A DNA stretch of 64,000 nt from Mytilisepta virgata. Its lineage: Eukaryota > Mollusca > Bivalvia > Mytilida > Mytilidae. Position 1 is the first letter of the stretch. Every line of letters starts with the position of its first letter. Of this stretch, positions 12,001 to 27,000 are shown piece by piece. The stretch spans positions 33,804,230-33,868,229 of the forward strand of contig CM051516.1 in NCBI GenBank assembly GCA_028015205.1, written 5' to 3'. The translations under genes and the position numbers were made by a program. A model generated the notes under the pieces. It was not told the origin of the DNA. It saw nothing but the letters and a program-made list of their open reading frames with translations, and did not search any database.

Positions 12001-15000
12001 AATATTTGGTATGGTTATTATATAATATCAAGTGTACATTTCAAATTAGAATATCAAGCTGGAAGATGAAGAGATTTTATCAAAATAAATGTTACTTATT
12101 TCATCTGACTTGTTTTTGTCTACGGTAGTTTTTATTGTTAAAACAAACTGGAGAAACAACATAAGCATACTTGTCTTTCTTTGCTAATACCGTGTAAAGC
12201 AAATTACAGAAGATATTACACTGAACTTAGAACTGATGAATGTTGATATTGTGAGTATACAATGGTTATCAGAGTTGTGTAAATATTTATTACAGTTATC
12301 AAGGAAGGATAAGGGCAAAACACAACCTATTTATGATATACTGCAACTTGCAGGTTTTGATTAGTTTATTTAATTTTATCATTAGCTTACCTACACCATA
12401 GATCCATTGAGCTGAGCTATTGGTGCCACATAGTATCTGTCTTCATAGGAGTAATACTTCTCTTTTTAAGCGTTTGCTTTATGTAAAATTTGAGAAATAA
12501 GTCATAAAAAAATCACATTTTGGCGTATCTTACCCTTGGTTGTCAGGGATTTATGTATCAAATAGCTCTTATCCCTACCTTGTATTTTATGTTATTTTGT
12601 CATGGTATTGAACATTTTTTAACTGTTTGCATGGGGTTTTATTTTTGCTTTTCATTATTTATTTGTCACTGAACGTCTGGAGAAGAGAAACAACTTGAAA
12701 CAAACAATTTACTATTCTAGTTTTCAACCTTTCAATTTTTAAAACAGAAAACTTGGCAGTTGTTTTTGTTTATGCCCCGTCCACAAATGTGGAAGGGGTC
12801 ACTTTGACTTTAATGCATGAGTGACTCCAATAGAAGTTTTAACTTTAATTTCATAGATTCATATGTAGGAATCTATGATGTTATATCAATGATGCTTCAT
12901 CAGTGTAATCCTCTCGCATTGTATACATGTATTTCATGTATGAGTGACTCAGTAAGTTTTTGTGTTTAGGTCCATTTCTCAGAAACCTAATGACATACAG
13001 TATGGTCAGTGTGATACTGAGATTTTCACCTTTCTACAAGTGGACACCATTCAAATTTGGATTCCACAACTTCCTGTCCACTAAAAATAGTGGTGTCCAC
13101 TCAAAATTTGAGTGGACATTTGTGGAAAGTCAGTTATTGCATACCAGTATACATGTACAATGTAAACTGTTTCTACAAATATACATGAAATGAGAAATAC
13201 TCATAATTAAAAAAATCATACTTTATTATTTTATATATATTTTTTTTCATTTCTTATTGCTTATCAAATATACTGAACCGCAAAAGAAACGTCGCACAAA
13301 ATGACATTTTCACATACATTTATTTCAAAGTGACATTTATATATTTTAAATTAATTTTTACAAAATTTAATGAATGATTTACAGTCTTTTGGTTACAATG
13401 TTCACAAAAACGTCACAATTGTCGCAACGTCACATGTTTTCAATGCTGTGCTCCCACGTCCGTTAATAACATGTATGTCCTCCACCGGCACCAATTACTG
13501 CGGCACATCTTCAGTACATGGAGTTGATGAGCCGATTAATAAACACCATTGGAATACGTGCCCATACTCTCTGAAACGCTTGTGAAAGTTCAGCTGCAGT
13601 TGTCGGACTTGGCTGCTCATTATTCAACCGTCTTTGAACTTCGTCCCATAAATGTTCAATAGGGTTTAAATCTGGACTCAAAGCCGGCCAATCCATAACA
13701 TTAATGTTATTCTGCTGTAGGAAGTCTCTTGTGGCTCTTGCGGTATGCGCACGTGCATTGTCCTGTTGGAAAGTCTTGTTTTGATGACGTGCCAAATGGG
13801 GCTGAACATGGGGTGTCAAGACTTGGTCGATGTAACGGGCAGCTGTTACGCCATTTCCTCTCCCTGGGCCAAGGTTCTGAAAGATGACTGGACCAAGTTT
13901 AACGTTAAGGCCGATTCCACCCCATACCATGATGCTAGGTCCTCCCCACGCGTCTGTTTCCAGAATGCAGCTGTCTTCGTAACGTTCCCCGCGTCTTCTC
14001 CACACTCTGGTTCTGCCATCGGCTGTTGAAATGCAGTAACGGCTTTCCTCAGAGAAGATGATGTTACGCCATTGTCGATTTCGCAAATTCTGTCGCTGAG
14101 TGGCCCACTGAAGACGAGCTTGACGGTGTCGAGGAGTAAGAATAGGTCCTCTTGCTGGACGGCGACATCTCATGTTTCTAGCAGCTAATCGCCGACGAAC
14201 AGTATCATCACTTATGGGTCGTCCATGTGTTCCAACAGTGTTTCTGGCAGTTTCGGCAGCTGGGGTGAACCGATTCATCAAATGGTGACGAACAATGCCT
14301 CTATTCTGTCTAGGGGTAGTGACTTGGGGTCTACCACTCCGTGGACGGTCATTTGTGCTGTTTGTTGCATTGTACCGTGTCCGTAGACGTTCAATTGTTC
14401 GAACAGCACAGTTGAAGTCGTTGGCAATAACTCTGGCAGATTGCCCAGCATCCAATCGACCAATGGCCTGTTCTCTCTGTTGTGGAGTCAGACGTGGCAC
14501 AGCTTCTGTGTCAACACTGATACTAACACTCTTTAATTTTCTCCGGCCTTTTATACCCATAAAGGAGCATGAATTTCACGAACATTTAAGATTTAAGAAA
14601 AATTACTGCCATATATTTAAAATAATTTACAAAACTATTTCCTGCCATAATTAATAGATGGGAATTCTGTGTGCAGGAGGACGAGGCTTCCATGTCTTAA
14701 AGACACAATCTCTAGTTCTGTTTCTCAGTTTATACTAACCACATAATGATAAAATTATTGTCCATTTCAGTTGTAAGAATTTTTCTACAGTGCGTATCTT
14801 GATGTAAAACTAATCAAGAAGACAGTCATTTTCTAAAACGTTCAAAAATTTGTTTGGTGCCTTGTAAATTATGATAATGGTGATTAAATTCTACTTTGGC
14901 GACCTGTGAAATCTGAATTTTAGTTGTCTCTGACTTTGGTCTCACATGCATTTGAATGTTAAGAGAAAAATTATAGTTGCTTAATGACAGTAAAATATTA

Positions 15001-18000
15001 ATTAAATGGTGTCCATCCAAAAAGTGTATTATTTTTGCCAATTTTCCTATCTGTTTGTCCGTAGTTTTTACCAATGGTGCCTTGAACCAAAACATAGAGG
15101 CCTGAATATGATAAAAACAATGGCATTCCCAACTATCTTTACAAAACAGTCTGCATATGTTTCTTCGGTATTTACCATATCCCAAATAAATCTTTTGTCT
15201 TACATAAATGGCGCATAAATATGACAAAATTTCAGTTCAAAGTTCTGTATTTTGATTCTTTATAAAGTTTTGAACAACAAATTTTATATGATAATGATCC
15301 TGTGTAAATTTTAGATTGTATCAATGTTTTATACCAAGCATCATAAACATATTAAAATCACTTTATCTTTGCAGAAAGTTGATACAACTGATACCACAGC
15401 CTCATCAGAAGAACAAAAGGTATTTATATTGATTGTTCAGCAGTATTATATAACATGGTTTCCCTGGACATTTTTAGCATGGTGCTGCACTATGCCTTCT
15501 TTGAATGCCATTCTGCTCTGTGAATACTATTTGGAATGTGTCCCGAGAATTCTTTTTGTCCCCTCTAAAATCTTATAAATTAAATCCTTTATAGGGCCTC
15601 ATTTGAATTTGAAATTAAGGTGTCTTACTATGTTCAGGGCTCACCCCACTTCAAAATTTTAGGGAGAAGTAACTTCTCTCTTGCAACTGAACAGGGAGAC
15701 TTAAGACAGAAGTCATGAATCGCTGCCAACTTTTCATGCCTTCACATATATATATATATGCATTTTAAACCCTTATTTAAGTTTTTACTTTATTCCATGT
15801 CATACTCATGATACTGTGGTTTGAATTATATGATAGAGGCAAAAAATTATCATAATTTGAATTTTGCCTTGGTATACTAACTGAATAAAATGAGATGAAA
15901 TGAAATAGAAAATGTATTGGAGGGAGGTTCCAGATTCTGTTTTGATTAAAAATTTGGTCTTATTTTCGATTTTTCCCTACCAAAAATTGTAAATTTTAAG
16001 ATCTTATGATAGAATTATTTAGAAAAATGTTAAAAAAATGAGTTTTGGTTAGGTGCAAGATGAAAGTGACGTGGATTTGTTTGTCAAGTGAAAGGTACAT
16101 GCACCTGAAAATTTCTGAGATGTTTAGCTAAAAATTTCTGAAGAGTTATTTTTTTCAATCTATTTCATAGGGCCATCTGAGTTTATGCCATCAATTGGCG
16201 CCCATCATCGTAAACTATTTCAAGGATCTTCTCAGAAACTACTGGGCCAAATACTTCAAAACTTTTAAGTGAACGTTCCTTAGGGTATCTAGTTTATATA
16301 CATTTGTAATTGTATCTGAGGTTTTGATCCATAATCAAACATGGCCGTCATTGCTAAAAATAGAACATAGGGGTAAACTGCAGTTTTTATCTTGTATCTC
16401 AAAAACTAAAGCATTTACAGCAAAACTGAAAGGGGTAAAAATGTTCATCAGGTCAAGATCTTCCTGCCATGAAATTTTCAGACGAATTGGTCCACCAACA
16501 TGCCTGCTGTTACTAAAAATAGGAAAAAGGAGGGATGAATTTCAAATATCTTCTATGAAACTACAAGGCCTATTGGAACCAAGCTTGGCAGAATTGGTCC
16601 TTAGGAGGTTCTCTTTCAGAAGTATGTCTGATGACCCGGACTGTTAACCAAGATGGCCACCACAGCCAAACTTAGTTCAACATAGGGCCCTTTGGGAAAA
16701 TTCATTTAAAAATCTTCTTATCTGAAACCACTTAGCCAGTTGGAACAAAAATTTAGCAGTAATGGTCCTTAGATGGTTCTCTTTTAGAAATGTTTCCGTT
16801 GACCTGGACTGTCAACCAAGATGACTGCCATAGCTGAACTTAGTTTAACATGGTACCTTATAGAAAAATCAGCCAAATTGACTGCAACACTTAAATTTTT
16901 AGTCCTGCTCAAGGTGAAAAGTTAAAACCAGGTGAGTGATACAGGCTCTTGACAGCCTGTTGTTTCTTTGATCTAGTTTAAAATTTTTCTTTATTTATAA
17001 TAGGGGCATTATTCTGTATTCCAATTACCCTTGTCAAAAGTCTTAAGACATTTTTATGCCCATATGGTAAAACCTTTCATTCCTTTATCTGTTATATTTT
17101 GTCTATAATTATCTCTTTCAAATGAATTCTTTATTGTTAAAATATTGCATGTTGTCAGTTAACACCTCACTGTGAAGTAATTAGTCAAAGGGAGGCAAAT
17201 CAAATTTAAAAGACGACTTATCTCCCTTTGCGATAAATGCCACCGATAGTAGAAAATGTTTCTGATTTTGCAACTTCTTGCTAATAAAATGACAGATTGA
17301 AGAGTTATTTTCACTTCCAGCTTTGTAGAATTACTGATTTTGTTACAAAAACAGTTTTGATCATTTCATCACAAGATTTTCTTTTACCCTATGACAGTTT
17401 GACAAAAATCTAAAACCAAAACTGAGACAAGTCAGAAATGATAGGGCGACTTTAACTTCACTTTTGGGGTATCCCTAGGTTGATTTAGTCTTTTAAAAGG
17501 TGACTTTTTGCCCACTTTGCCCAGTTTGGTGAGTCTTGTGTGTTTTTGAAAATTCATTGCATACATGTATATAATCGTCCCAATAAAAGATATAAAGGAT
17601 CTAATTACTTGATTATAGGGTGTAAATGGTAATTTATTATTGCAAATGTTTTATCTAAATGTATTAAGATTTAACTTCATGCTGTGCCCCAAGAAGACAT
17701 ATTTACAGACTAAAGTGCCCCCATTTGGAAAACTTCCCATGCCTTCACTAATTTCTGGGGAAAACACTAAAATGAAAATAGGATATTGGAACCACATCAC
17801 ATTGTATATGGTAATAGGTTGATCACTAACAAGACCCCAAACCGAATGAAAAGCATTAATTGATCCCCAAAAATACTGGTGCCAAAGTCAACAATAATCT
17901 CAAGTAAACACAGTATACATTGTAGGTAACAATATGAAGACCAGAGAAAACCCCAAAATACAGGTTCTATCTTGGAAAGGACACATAGAATGTTGTGGCA

Positions 18001-21000
18001 TGGGGTCGTTTTTTGTACCTTCTATACAGAAAAGTATCTGCTGTAACAGTTTTGAATAGACCTTCTGTATAAAGAAATAAAGAATATTTAGATTAAATTT
18101 CAAGTAAACAAAATGGGAGTGAATCATCTTGAAAGTCTTCAATAGTGAGCAAACAACGTTCTCCTTCCATTTCTGACATAATTTTTCCCCCTTTTTTAGA
18201 TCACCTGGCCCAAAGGGCCATGTCAGCTTATGCCATCACTTGGCGTCCGTTGTTGGTCATTGTCGTCATCGTAAACTATTTCTTCTCTGAAACTACTGGG
18301 CAAAATACCTTCAAACTTTAACTGAATTTCCTTGTGGTATCTAGTTTATAAATTGTATCCGAAGTTTTGATCTATCAACAAACATGGCCGCTGTTGCTAA
18401 AATTAGAACTTAGGGGTCAAATGCAGTTTTTGGCTTATATCTCAAAAACCAAAGCATTTAGAGGAAAACTGATATGGGGTAAAAATGTTCAACAGGTCAA
18501 GATCTACCAGCATGACATTTTCAGATGAATCGGACAACGCTTGTTGGGTTATTGCCCCTGAATTATTAATTTTAAGGAAATTTTGCAGTTTTAGGTTGTT
18601 ATCTTGAATATAATAATAGATAAAGACAAACTGTAAACAACAAAAATGTTCAGCAAAGTAAGATCTACAAATAAGTCAACATGACCAAAAGGGTCAATTG
18701 ATCCCTTATAGGAGTTTTTGCCCTTGAAAGAATATTTACATGTAAATAGAAAATAATTGTCTGACATTATTGATGTTTAGGGTGTTGCTTGAAATAAATT
18801 AAATGTTAGCAGTACATTGTGTACAAATAAAATGGAGCGTCAAGGGTCAAGGTCATTGAAAAATTTCATAGCAACTTATGAAAAAGTCCCTAGCAACCAT
18901 ATATATTTGGATTAAGGACCTTATAATTTACCTGTACAAGTCAAAAAGAAAGGTCAAGGGTCAAGGTCATTGAAAAAGTCCATAGCAACTGATGAAAAAG
19001 TCCCTAGCAACCATATATATTTGGGTTCAGGACTCTACAATTTACCTGTTCAAGTCAAAATGGAAGGTCAAGAGTCAATGCAATTGAAAAAGTCTATATC
19101 AACCGATGGAAAAGTCCCTAGCAACCATATATATTTAGGTTAAGGACATTATAATTTACCTGTACAAGTCAAAAAGAAAGGTCAAGAGTCAATGCCATTG
19201 AAAAGTCCATAACAACTGATGAAAAAGTCCCTAGCAACCGTATATATTTCCATTCAGGACCCTACAATGTACCTGTTCTAGTAAATGCCATTCGAAAAAG
19301 GTCCCTAGCAGCCATATCTATTTTGGTTCAGGACTCTATATTTTAGCTGTGCAGGTCAATATAAAGGAGAAAATTGTGATGGTATACATTAAATAGCAAA
19401 AATAATCATTGATGCAAGATCTACTGGTACACAAAAGATAACAGGTGAGCGATTCAGGCTCTTGGGAGCCTCTTGTTTGCAATCTGGGTTTGTTATAGTT
19501 TTAACAATGCAAAGAAAAATGGCTTAACTTCTGGTGGTGCTTTTCTGGTTGGCAGAATCATCAATTTTTAAATCATAAACTTCAGGTAAAGTGTTCTTAA
19601 AAACACTGTAATTCCATTGAAGGAATCACATTGCATTTGAAATAATTTGATTATGTCAAAATTATCTGTCTTCAACAGCAAACAAAGAAAGGAAAAAAGA
19701 AGAATGAGGAGACAACAGAGCTAGAAGAATCAAAGAAAGGGAAGAAAAAAGCTGCCAGTAAAACAGACACAGATGAACCTAAAGCTAAAAAAGCAAAGTT
19801 AGACAAGAAGGAGAGTTCTGTATCAGATCTTCCTGATGATGTAGATACCTCATTTCCAACAGAAATAAATCCAGATGCTAAAACTAAAGATGGCAGAAAA
19901 TTCACTAAAACAATGGTTTCTTGGAATGTAAATGGTGTCCGTGCATGGTTGGGGGTAAAAAAAAATTCACATTCTACATTTTATTATTTGGTGCTTGATT
20001 TGATATTAAAAAAATTTAAGTTTTCTAATACATTTGTACATTATGTTAGAAGTTCTGAAGAATGATGTTTAATTTTTGTATTTTGTATTTTTGAATTAAT
20101 TGAACTGAAACAACCAAATAACCATTTAAACACTACAGAAAGATACGATAGATACAATATAATATTTTTAGCTCACCTAGCCGAAGGCCATGTGAGCTAT
20201 TGCCATCACTTGGCGTCCATCGTCGTCCGTCGTCGTCGTTAACAATTTTTCAAAACTCTTCTCCTCTGAAACTACTTGACCAATTGGAACCACACTTGGT
20301 ATGAATGTTCTTTGGGGTATCCTGCATAGAACTGGTGTGGGGATTTTTGATCCTTCGAAAAACATGGCCGCTGTTACTAAAAATAGAACATAGGGCTCAG
20401 ACAACAGTTTTTCGCAAATATCTCAAAAATCATTAGGTTACGGCAAATTCTGGCAGGTTGAAAGTGTTCAGCATGATGAGAGCTACCTGTGTGCTGATTG
20501 TCGTGAAAATCTGTCAACTGATGTTAGAGTTATTGCCCTTTTTTGACATTTTTGGCTTTTTTTTTTATGTTATTATTTCAAAAATCTTCTTCTCTGAAAC
20601 TACTATTCAAAATCAAATGAAACTTGGTAAGATTGTTCCTTAGGGTATCCTGCAAAAAGTTAATGCTTGGATTTTTGATTGGTCGAAAAACATGTCCGTC
20701 CTTCCTAAAAATAGAACATAGGGGTCAAAATACTGTTTTTTTGCTATTTTTTCCTGAATTATAGAAAGAAAATGAAGATGAAAGCTACTTTCAAGGTAAA
20801 CATGGTATCCCGAGTTGAATGATGATGATGAAAGTTTGTTTTGGACGGCCATTTTTAAAATGGCTGCCATTTTCCTGCCAGTTTTTAAAGTAAACATGGT
20901 ATCCTTAGTGAATGGTGATGATGACATTTTTTGTATGGAGCATCTATGGAAGGTCCTTTAGGAAATTTGCATAAATCTTCCCGGTCCGTGAAACAAAATG

Positions 21001-24000
21001 GGCGTCATGAGGATTTACATGGTCTGATTGGTCGAAATTTAAAAGTTCTTCTACTCTGAAACTGTAAAGCCAAATGAACTGATTTTTGGTATGGATGATC
21101 TATGGAAGGACCTTTACAGAGTTTGCATAACTCATCATGGTCCGTGAAACAAAATGGCCGCCATGAGCATTTACATGTTCTGACTGGTTGAAATGTAAAA
21201 CTTCTCCTCACAAACCGTTAAGCCAAATGAACTGATTTTTGATAAAGAACATCTATGGAAGGTCCTTTACAAAATTTGCATAAATCAGTCTAGTCCGTGA
21301 AACAAAATGGCTGCCATGAGCATTTACATGTTCTGATTGGTCAAAATTTTAAACTTCTTGTCCTCTGAAACCTTAAAGCCAAATGAACTGATTTTTGGTA
21401 TGGAGCATCTATGGAAGGTCCTTTAGGAAGTTTGCATAAATCTTCCTGGTCCGTGAAACAAAATGGCCGTCATGAGCATTTACATGTTCTGATTGGTCGA
21501 AATTTAAAAGTTCTTCTCCTTTGAAACCGTAAAGTCAAATGTACTGATTTTTGGTATGGAGCATCTATGGAAGGTCCTTTACAAACTTTGCATAAATCTT
21601 TCTAGTCCGTGAAACAAAATTGCCACCAGAAACCTTTATATGTTCTGATCGGTCAAAATTTAAAACTTCTCCTCTGAAACCGTTTGGCCAATGAACTTAT
21701 ACTTGGTATGAAGCATTTATAGAAGATCATTCACAAAGTTTCCAGAAAACAATCTAGTCTGTCAAATCAAAAGTTTGTGACTGCCAGGTGAGCGAAACAG
21801 GCTCAGCCCACTGAGCCTCTTGTTCAGTTTTAAAATGAATATAGTCTGATTTATCTATGAACAATGATATAAATACATGAATTCCTTTAATAAAAACTTC
21901 TCATAACTTTACTAAGTCTATTTGAATACACAACAGTAAAATTTATCTCTTACATAACCAGGTTTGGTTAGTAAAAGGAACAAACATATTTGCAAATTAA
22001 TTTCCAAAAGTCAGAGCTCAGCAAGCTGAAATTAATTTTTTTATGTAAAAAAACCTGTGCAAGGATATGCAGAAAGGAAAGAATAAGAAAAAATTCTTTT
22101 TGTGATAATTGAAACCAGAAAATTTAGTTTAAAAAATATTTTGTCAAAATGCATATATATATGAAATTTTCTGGCAACTGAGTTAACCACCATTGTTAAA
22201 ACTTTGCGAAGAAATTTACATGTTTTCATTATGTTTTCATAAAAACAGACAGTAGCTTATCTTGCTTACATTGTAAATGAGCTTTGTGAAAGCAATATTT
22301 CCATAGTTTTCAGGGGATTCATAGTGCAGCAATAACAGATTCATTTTTTATTTCATTCCAATTTAACAAATAAAAAATCTGTATTTTTACATTGGTGTAT
22401 GAGATATATGATTTTATTTTCAGAAAGATGGAATTTCATATTTGGGAAAGTATTCTCCAGATATACTTTGCATACAAGAAACAAAATGTTCTAAGGAAAA
22501 GCTGCCAGACAAACTAAAAGTAGCAGGATACCACTCATACTTCTCCTCTGGTGATACTGAAGGCTATGCTGGAACTGCTTTATACTCAAAAGAGGAACCG
22601 AAAAATGTTACGTTCGGAATAGGTAAGGGTTGACAGTGACATATTCTTCAGAAAAAAGGGGCTTTTATTTCCTCTCCTCCTTAGAAAACGGTAATATATT
22701 CTTCTGAAACTGGGCTTTTATTTCATCTTAAAGTCAAAGGGAGATCTTCAAAAGGGAAATATTAGTTTGCGCCAGTTTGACGTCCTTTTGCGCCACAACT
22801 TAATTGTGCCAGTATATCATGTGCGCCAACATATTTTTATACAACCGCAAAATTTTTGCGGTCGTATATTGGTATGACGGCGTCGTCGTCAGTGTCGTCG
22901 TCCGAAGACATTTGGTTTTCGCACTATAACTTTAGTATAAGTTAATAAAAATCTATGAAATTTAAACACAAGGTTTATGACCACAAAAGGAAGGTTGGGA
23001 TTAATTTTGGGAGTTTTGGTCCCAACAGTTTAAGAATCAGGGGCCAAAAAAGGGCCCAATAAGCATTTTTCTTGGTTTTCGCACAATAACTCTAGTATAA
23101 GTAAATAGAAATCTATGAAATTTTAACACAAAGTTTATGACCACAAAAGGAAGGTTGGGATTATTTTTGGGAGTTTTGGTCCCAACAGTTGAGGAATTAG
23201 GGGCTAAAAAAAGGCCCAAATAAGCATTTTTCTTGGTTTTTGCACAATAACTCTAGTATAGGTAAATAGAAATCTATGAAATTTTAACACAAGGTTTATG
23301 ACCACAAAAGGAAGGTTGGGATTGTTTTTGGGAGTTTTGGTCCCAACAGTTTAGGAATTAGGGGCCAAAAGGGTCCAAAATTAAACTTTGTTTGATTTCA
23401 TCGAAAATTGAACTATTGGGGTTCTTTGATATGCCAAATCTAACCGTGTATTTAGATTCTTAATTTTTGGTCCCGTTTTCAAATTGGTCTACATTAAGGT
23501 CCAAAGGGTCCAAAATTAAACTTAGTTTGATTTTAACAAAAATTTAATTCTTTGGGTTCTTTGATATGCTGAATCTAAACATGTACTTAGTTTTTAGCTC
23601 ACCTGGCTTTTGCCATCACTTTGCGTCCGTCGTCCGTCGTCTGTCGTCCGTCGTCCGTCCGTCGTCTGTCGTCCATCGTCCGTCGTCTGTCGTCCATCGT
23701 CCGTCCGTTAACTTTTCACATTTCAATCTTCTTCTAAAAAACCACTGAACCAAATGGAACCAAACTTGGCAGCAATGTTCCTGTGAAGGTCCTTTACAGA
23801 ATTTGTAATTTTGGTGCTGATCGAATATTCAACATGGCTGCCAGGCCCAATAATGTGTTCTGATTGGCTGAAATTTCAAAAATCTTCTTGTTTAGAGAAC
23901 CACTGAATGGAATGAAACTAAATCTGGCATGAATGTTCCTTATGAGGTGCTGACCAAGTATTGTTACTTTGTAGCCGATCCATCATCCAAGATGGCTGCC

Positions 24001-27000
24001 AGCAGGGAACTTAGTTTAACATAGGACCCTATGGGAAATGCATACAAATGACTTCTTTTAGAGAACCGTTGAATGGAATGAAACCAAACATGGCATGAAT
24101 GTTCCTTATGAGGTTCTGACCAAGTGTTGTTACTTTGTAGCCGATCCATAATCCAAGATGGCCGCCAGCGGGGGACTTAGTTTAACAGAACCCTATGGGA
24201 AATGCATACAAATGACTTCTTTTAGTAACCCACTTAATGGAATGAAACCAAACATGGCATGAATATTCCTTATGAAGTGCTGACCAAGTGCTGTTACTTT
24301 GTAGCTGATCCATCATCCAAGATGGCCGCCAGCGGGAACTTAGTTTAACATAGGACCCTATGGGAAATGCATACAAATGACTTCTTTTAGAGAACCACTG
24401 AATGGAATGAAACTAAATCTGGCATGAATGAACCCTTATAAGGTGCTGACCAAGTGTTGTTACTTTGTAGCCGATCCATCATCCAAGATGGCCGCCAGCG
24501 GGGGACCTAGTTTAACATAGAACCCTATGGGAAATGCATACAAATGACTTCTTTTAGTGACCCACTTAATGGAATGAAACCAAACATGGCATGAATATTC
24601 CTTGTGAAGTGCTGACCAAGTGTTGTTACTTTGTAGCTGATCCATCATCCAAGATGGCCGCCAGCGGGGAACTTAGTTTAACATAGGACCCTATGGGAAA
24701 TGCATACAAATGACTTCTTTTAGAGAACCACTGAATGGAATGAAACTAAATCTGGCATGAATGTTCCTTATGAGGTGCTGACCAAGTGTTGTTTTTTTGT
24801 AGCCGATCCATCATCCAAGATGGCCGCCAGCAGGGGACTAAGTTTAACATTGGACCCTATGGGAAATGCATACAAATGACTTCTTTTAGAGAACCACTGA
24901 ATGGAATGTAACAAAACATAGCATGAATGTTCCTTATGAGGTGCTGACCAAGTGTTGTTACTTTGTTGCCGATCCATCATCCAAGATGTTTAGAAGTCTA
25001 TGAGAAAATTGTAAAAAAAATTCTGAATGGTCACAACTTGACCACATATTCAAAAATAATAATGATAAGATGTATTCAGTAGCTATTGTAAGACTACACT
25101 AAGATGACCTGTTTTTAATTTTAAATACTGTGTCAAATTAAACCAATCTTGGTCTCAATCATTATATAATTTTACATAATTTCCAAAATCACTTTAGATA
25201 CAGGTGAGCGACACAGGCTCTTGAGAGCCTCTAGTTTTATTATGGGCCCAGTTTTCAAGTTGGTCCAAATCGGGGTCCAAAATTAAACTTTGTTTGATTT
25301 CATCGAAAATTGAACTTATGGGGTTCTTTGATATGCCGAATCTAACCGTGCATTTAGATTCTTAATTTTTGGTCCCGTTTTCAAATTGGTCTACATTAAG
25401 GTTCAAAGGGTCCAAAATTAAACTTAGTTTGATTTTAACAAAAATTGAATTCTTGGGGTTCTTTAATATGCTGAATCTAAACATGTACTTAGTTTTTTTA
25501 TTATGGGCCCAGTTTTCAAGTTGGTCCAAATCGGGGTCCAAAATTAAACTTTGTTTGATTTCATTGAAAATTGAACTATTGGGGTTCTTTGATATGCCGA
25601 ATCTAACCGTGCATTTAGATTCTTAATTTTTGGTTTTGTTTCAAATTGGTCTACATTAAGGTCCAAAGGGTCCAAAATTAAACTTAGTTTGATTTTAACA
25701 AAAATTGAATTCTTGGGGTTCTTTGATATGCTGAATCTAAACATGTACTTAGTTTTTTTATTATGGGCCCAGTTTTCAAGTTGGTCCAAATCGGGGTCCA
25801 AAATTAAAGCTAAAACAGGGGTAAATTATTTTTTTGGGGGGGGGGAGGGGGGCAATTCTCCACAGCATATTGTATTGCACAAGAAGCAAAAAATTTAATA
25901 TAAATTCAAATCATATGACCAATTCTAAGTTCTTTGATTTCAGTTATTCTGTGTCAGAAACCTATTATGTGTCAAATATTTCAAGAAATTTCCAATTGCA
26001 CAGTATTGCGCAATAGCAAGAAATTGATATGTGTGCCCTGTTATAAAAACTTTATTATTAACAAATTCCATTGGAAATTTGCCAATAACTCTAGTTTAAT
26101 GAACTTCATTGGAAATTTGTCAATATAAAATGTGCTGATTAAGCTTTTTTGTTTATCTCATCTAAACTGCTTTTAAATTATGTATATTTAAAATTTGCCA
26201 TCCATGACTATGATGTCATTTTCTATTTTAATATGTTATGGTGTATTTAAGTGGGCTGTTATGGTTGCAAAGTATAAAGAAATGGGGGGGGGAGTTGAAA
26301 ACAAAATTAGGGGGGGGTAAATGAGAAATTGGGGAGGGGGCAATTTTTTTCTCATTTCATATTTCATAAATTAAAAAGAAAATTTCAAATTTTTTTTAGC
26401 AAAAAAAGGGGGGGTACAATAAATTTTATTGTTTTTTGTTTTTTTTTTTATTTGGGAGGGGGGGTCAATGTGCAACTTCATAGTGTATTGCACAAAAGCT
26501 AAAAAAAGGGGTAAATTATTATTTTTTTTTTTGGGGGGGGGGCAATTATCCACAGCATATTATATTGCACAAGAAGAAAAAAATTGAATATAAATTGAAA
26601 TCATATGACCAATTCTAAGTTCTTTGATTTCAATTATTCTGTGTCAGAAACCTATTATGTGTCAAATATTTCAAGAAATTTTCAATTGCACAGTATTGCG
26701 CAATAGCAAGAAATTGATATGTGTGCCCAATTTTAAATTTTAAATTGGTTATTTCTGATTTATATATAAAAACAAATAATACTGATATGCTTTGAATAGG
26801 TAAATTAAAAATATTTAAGTTCTTAGACAACATTCATTCTGTGTCAGAAACCTATGCTGTGTCAAATATTTATTCACAATCCAAATTCAGTATTGTATCA
26901 AGCTTGAATGTTGTGTTCATAATTGCCCCAACTATTCAGGGTTCGACATCTGCGGTCGTATCTAGCTGCGCCCAGCGGAGCATTTTATTTGAGAGGGTAA

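Noticed and set aside
13745..14654. Plus-strand frames opposite the transposase
   Set aside because: Shadows of the minus-strand transposase coding frame.
23850..25000. Several minus-strand frames of 60-70 codons with similar peptides ([15 protein letters not shown])
   Set aside because: They repeat with the 166-bp array and reappear at 48.2-49.5 kb in family B copy 7; they are array by-products with no domain.
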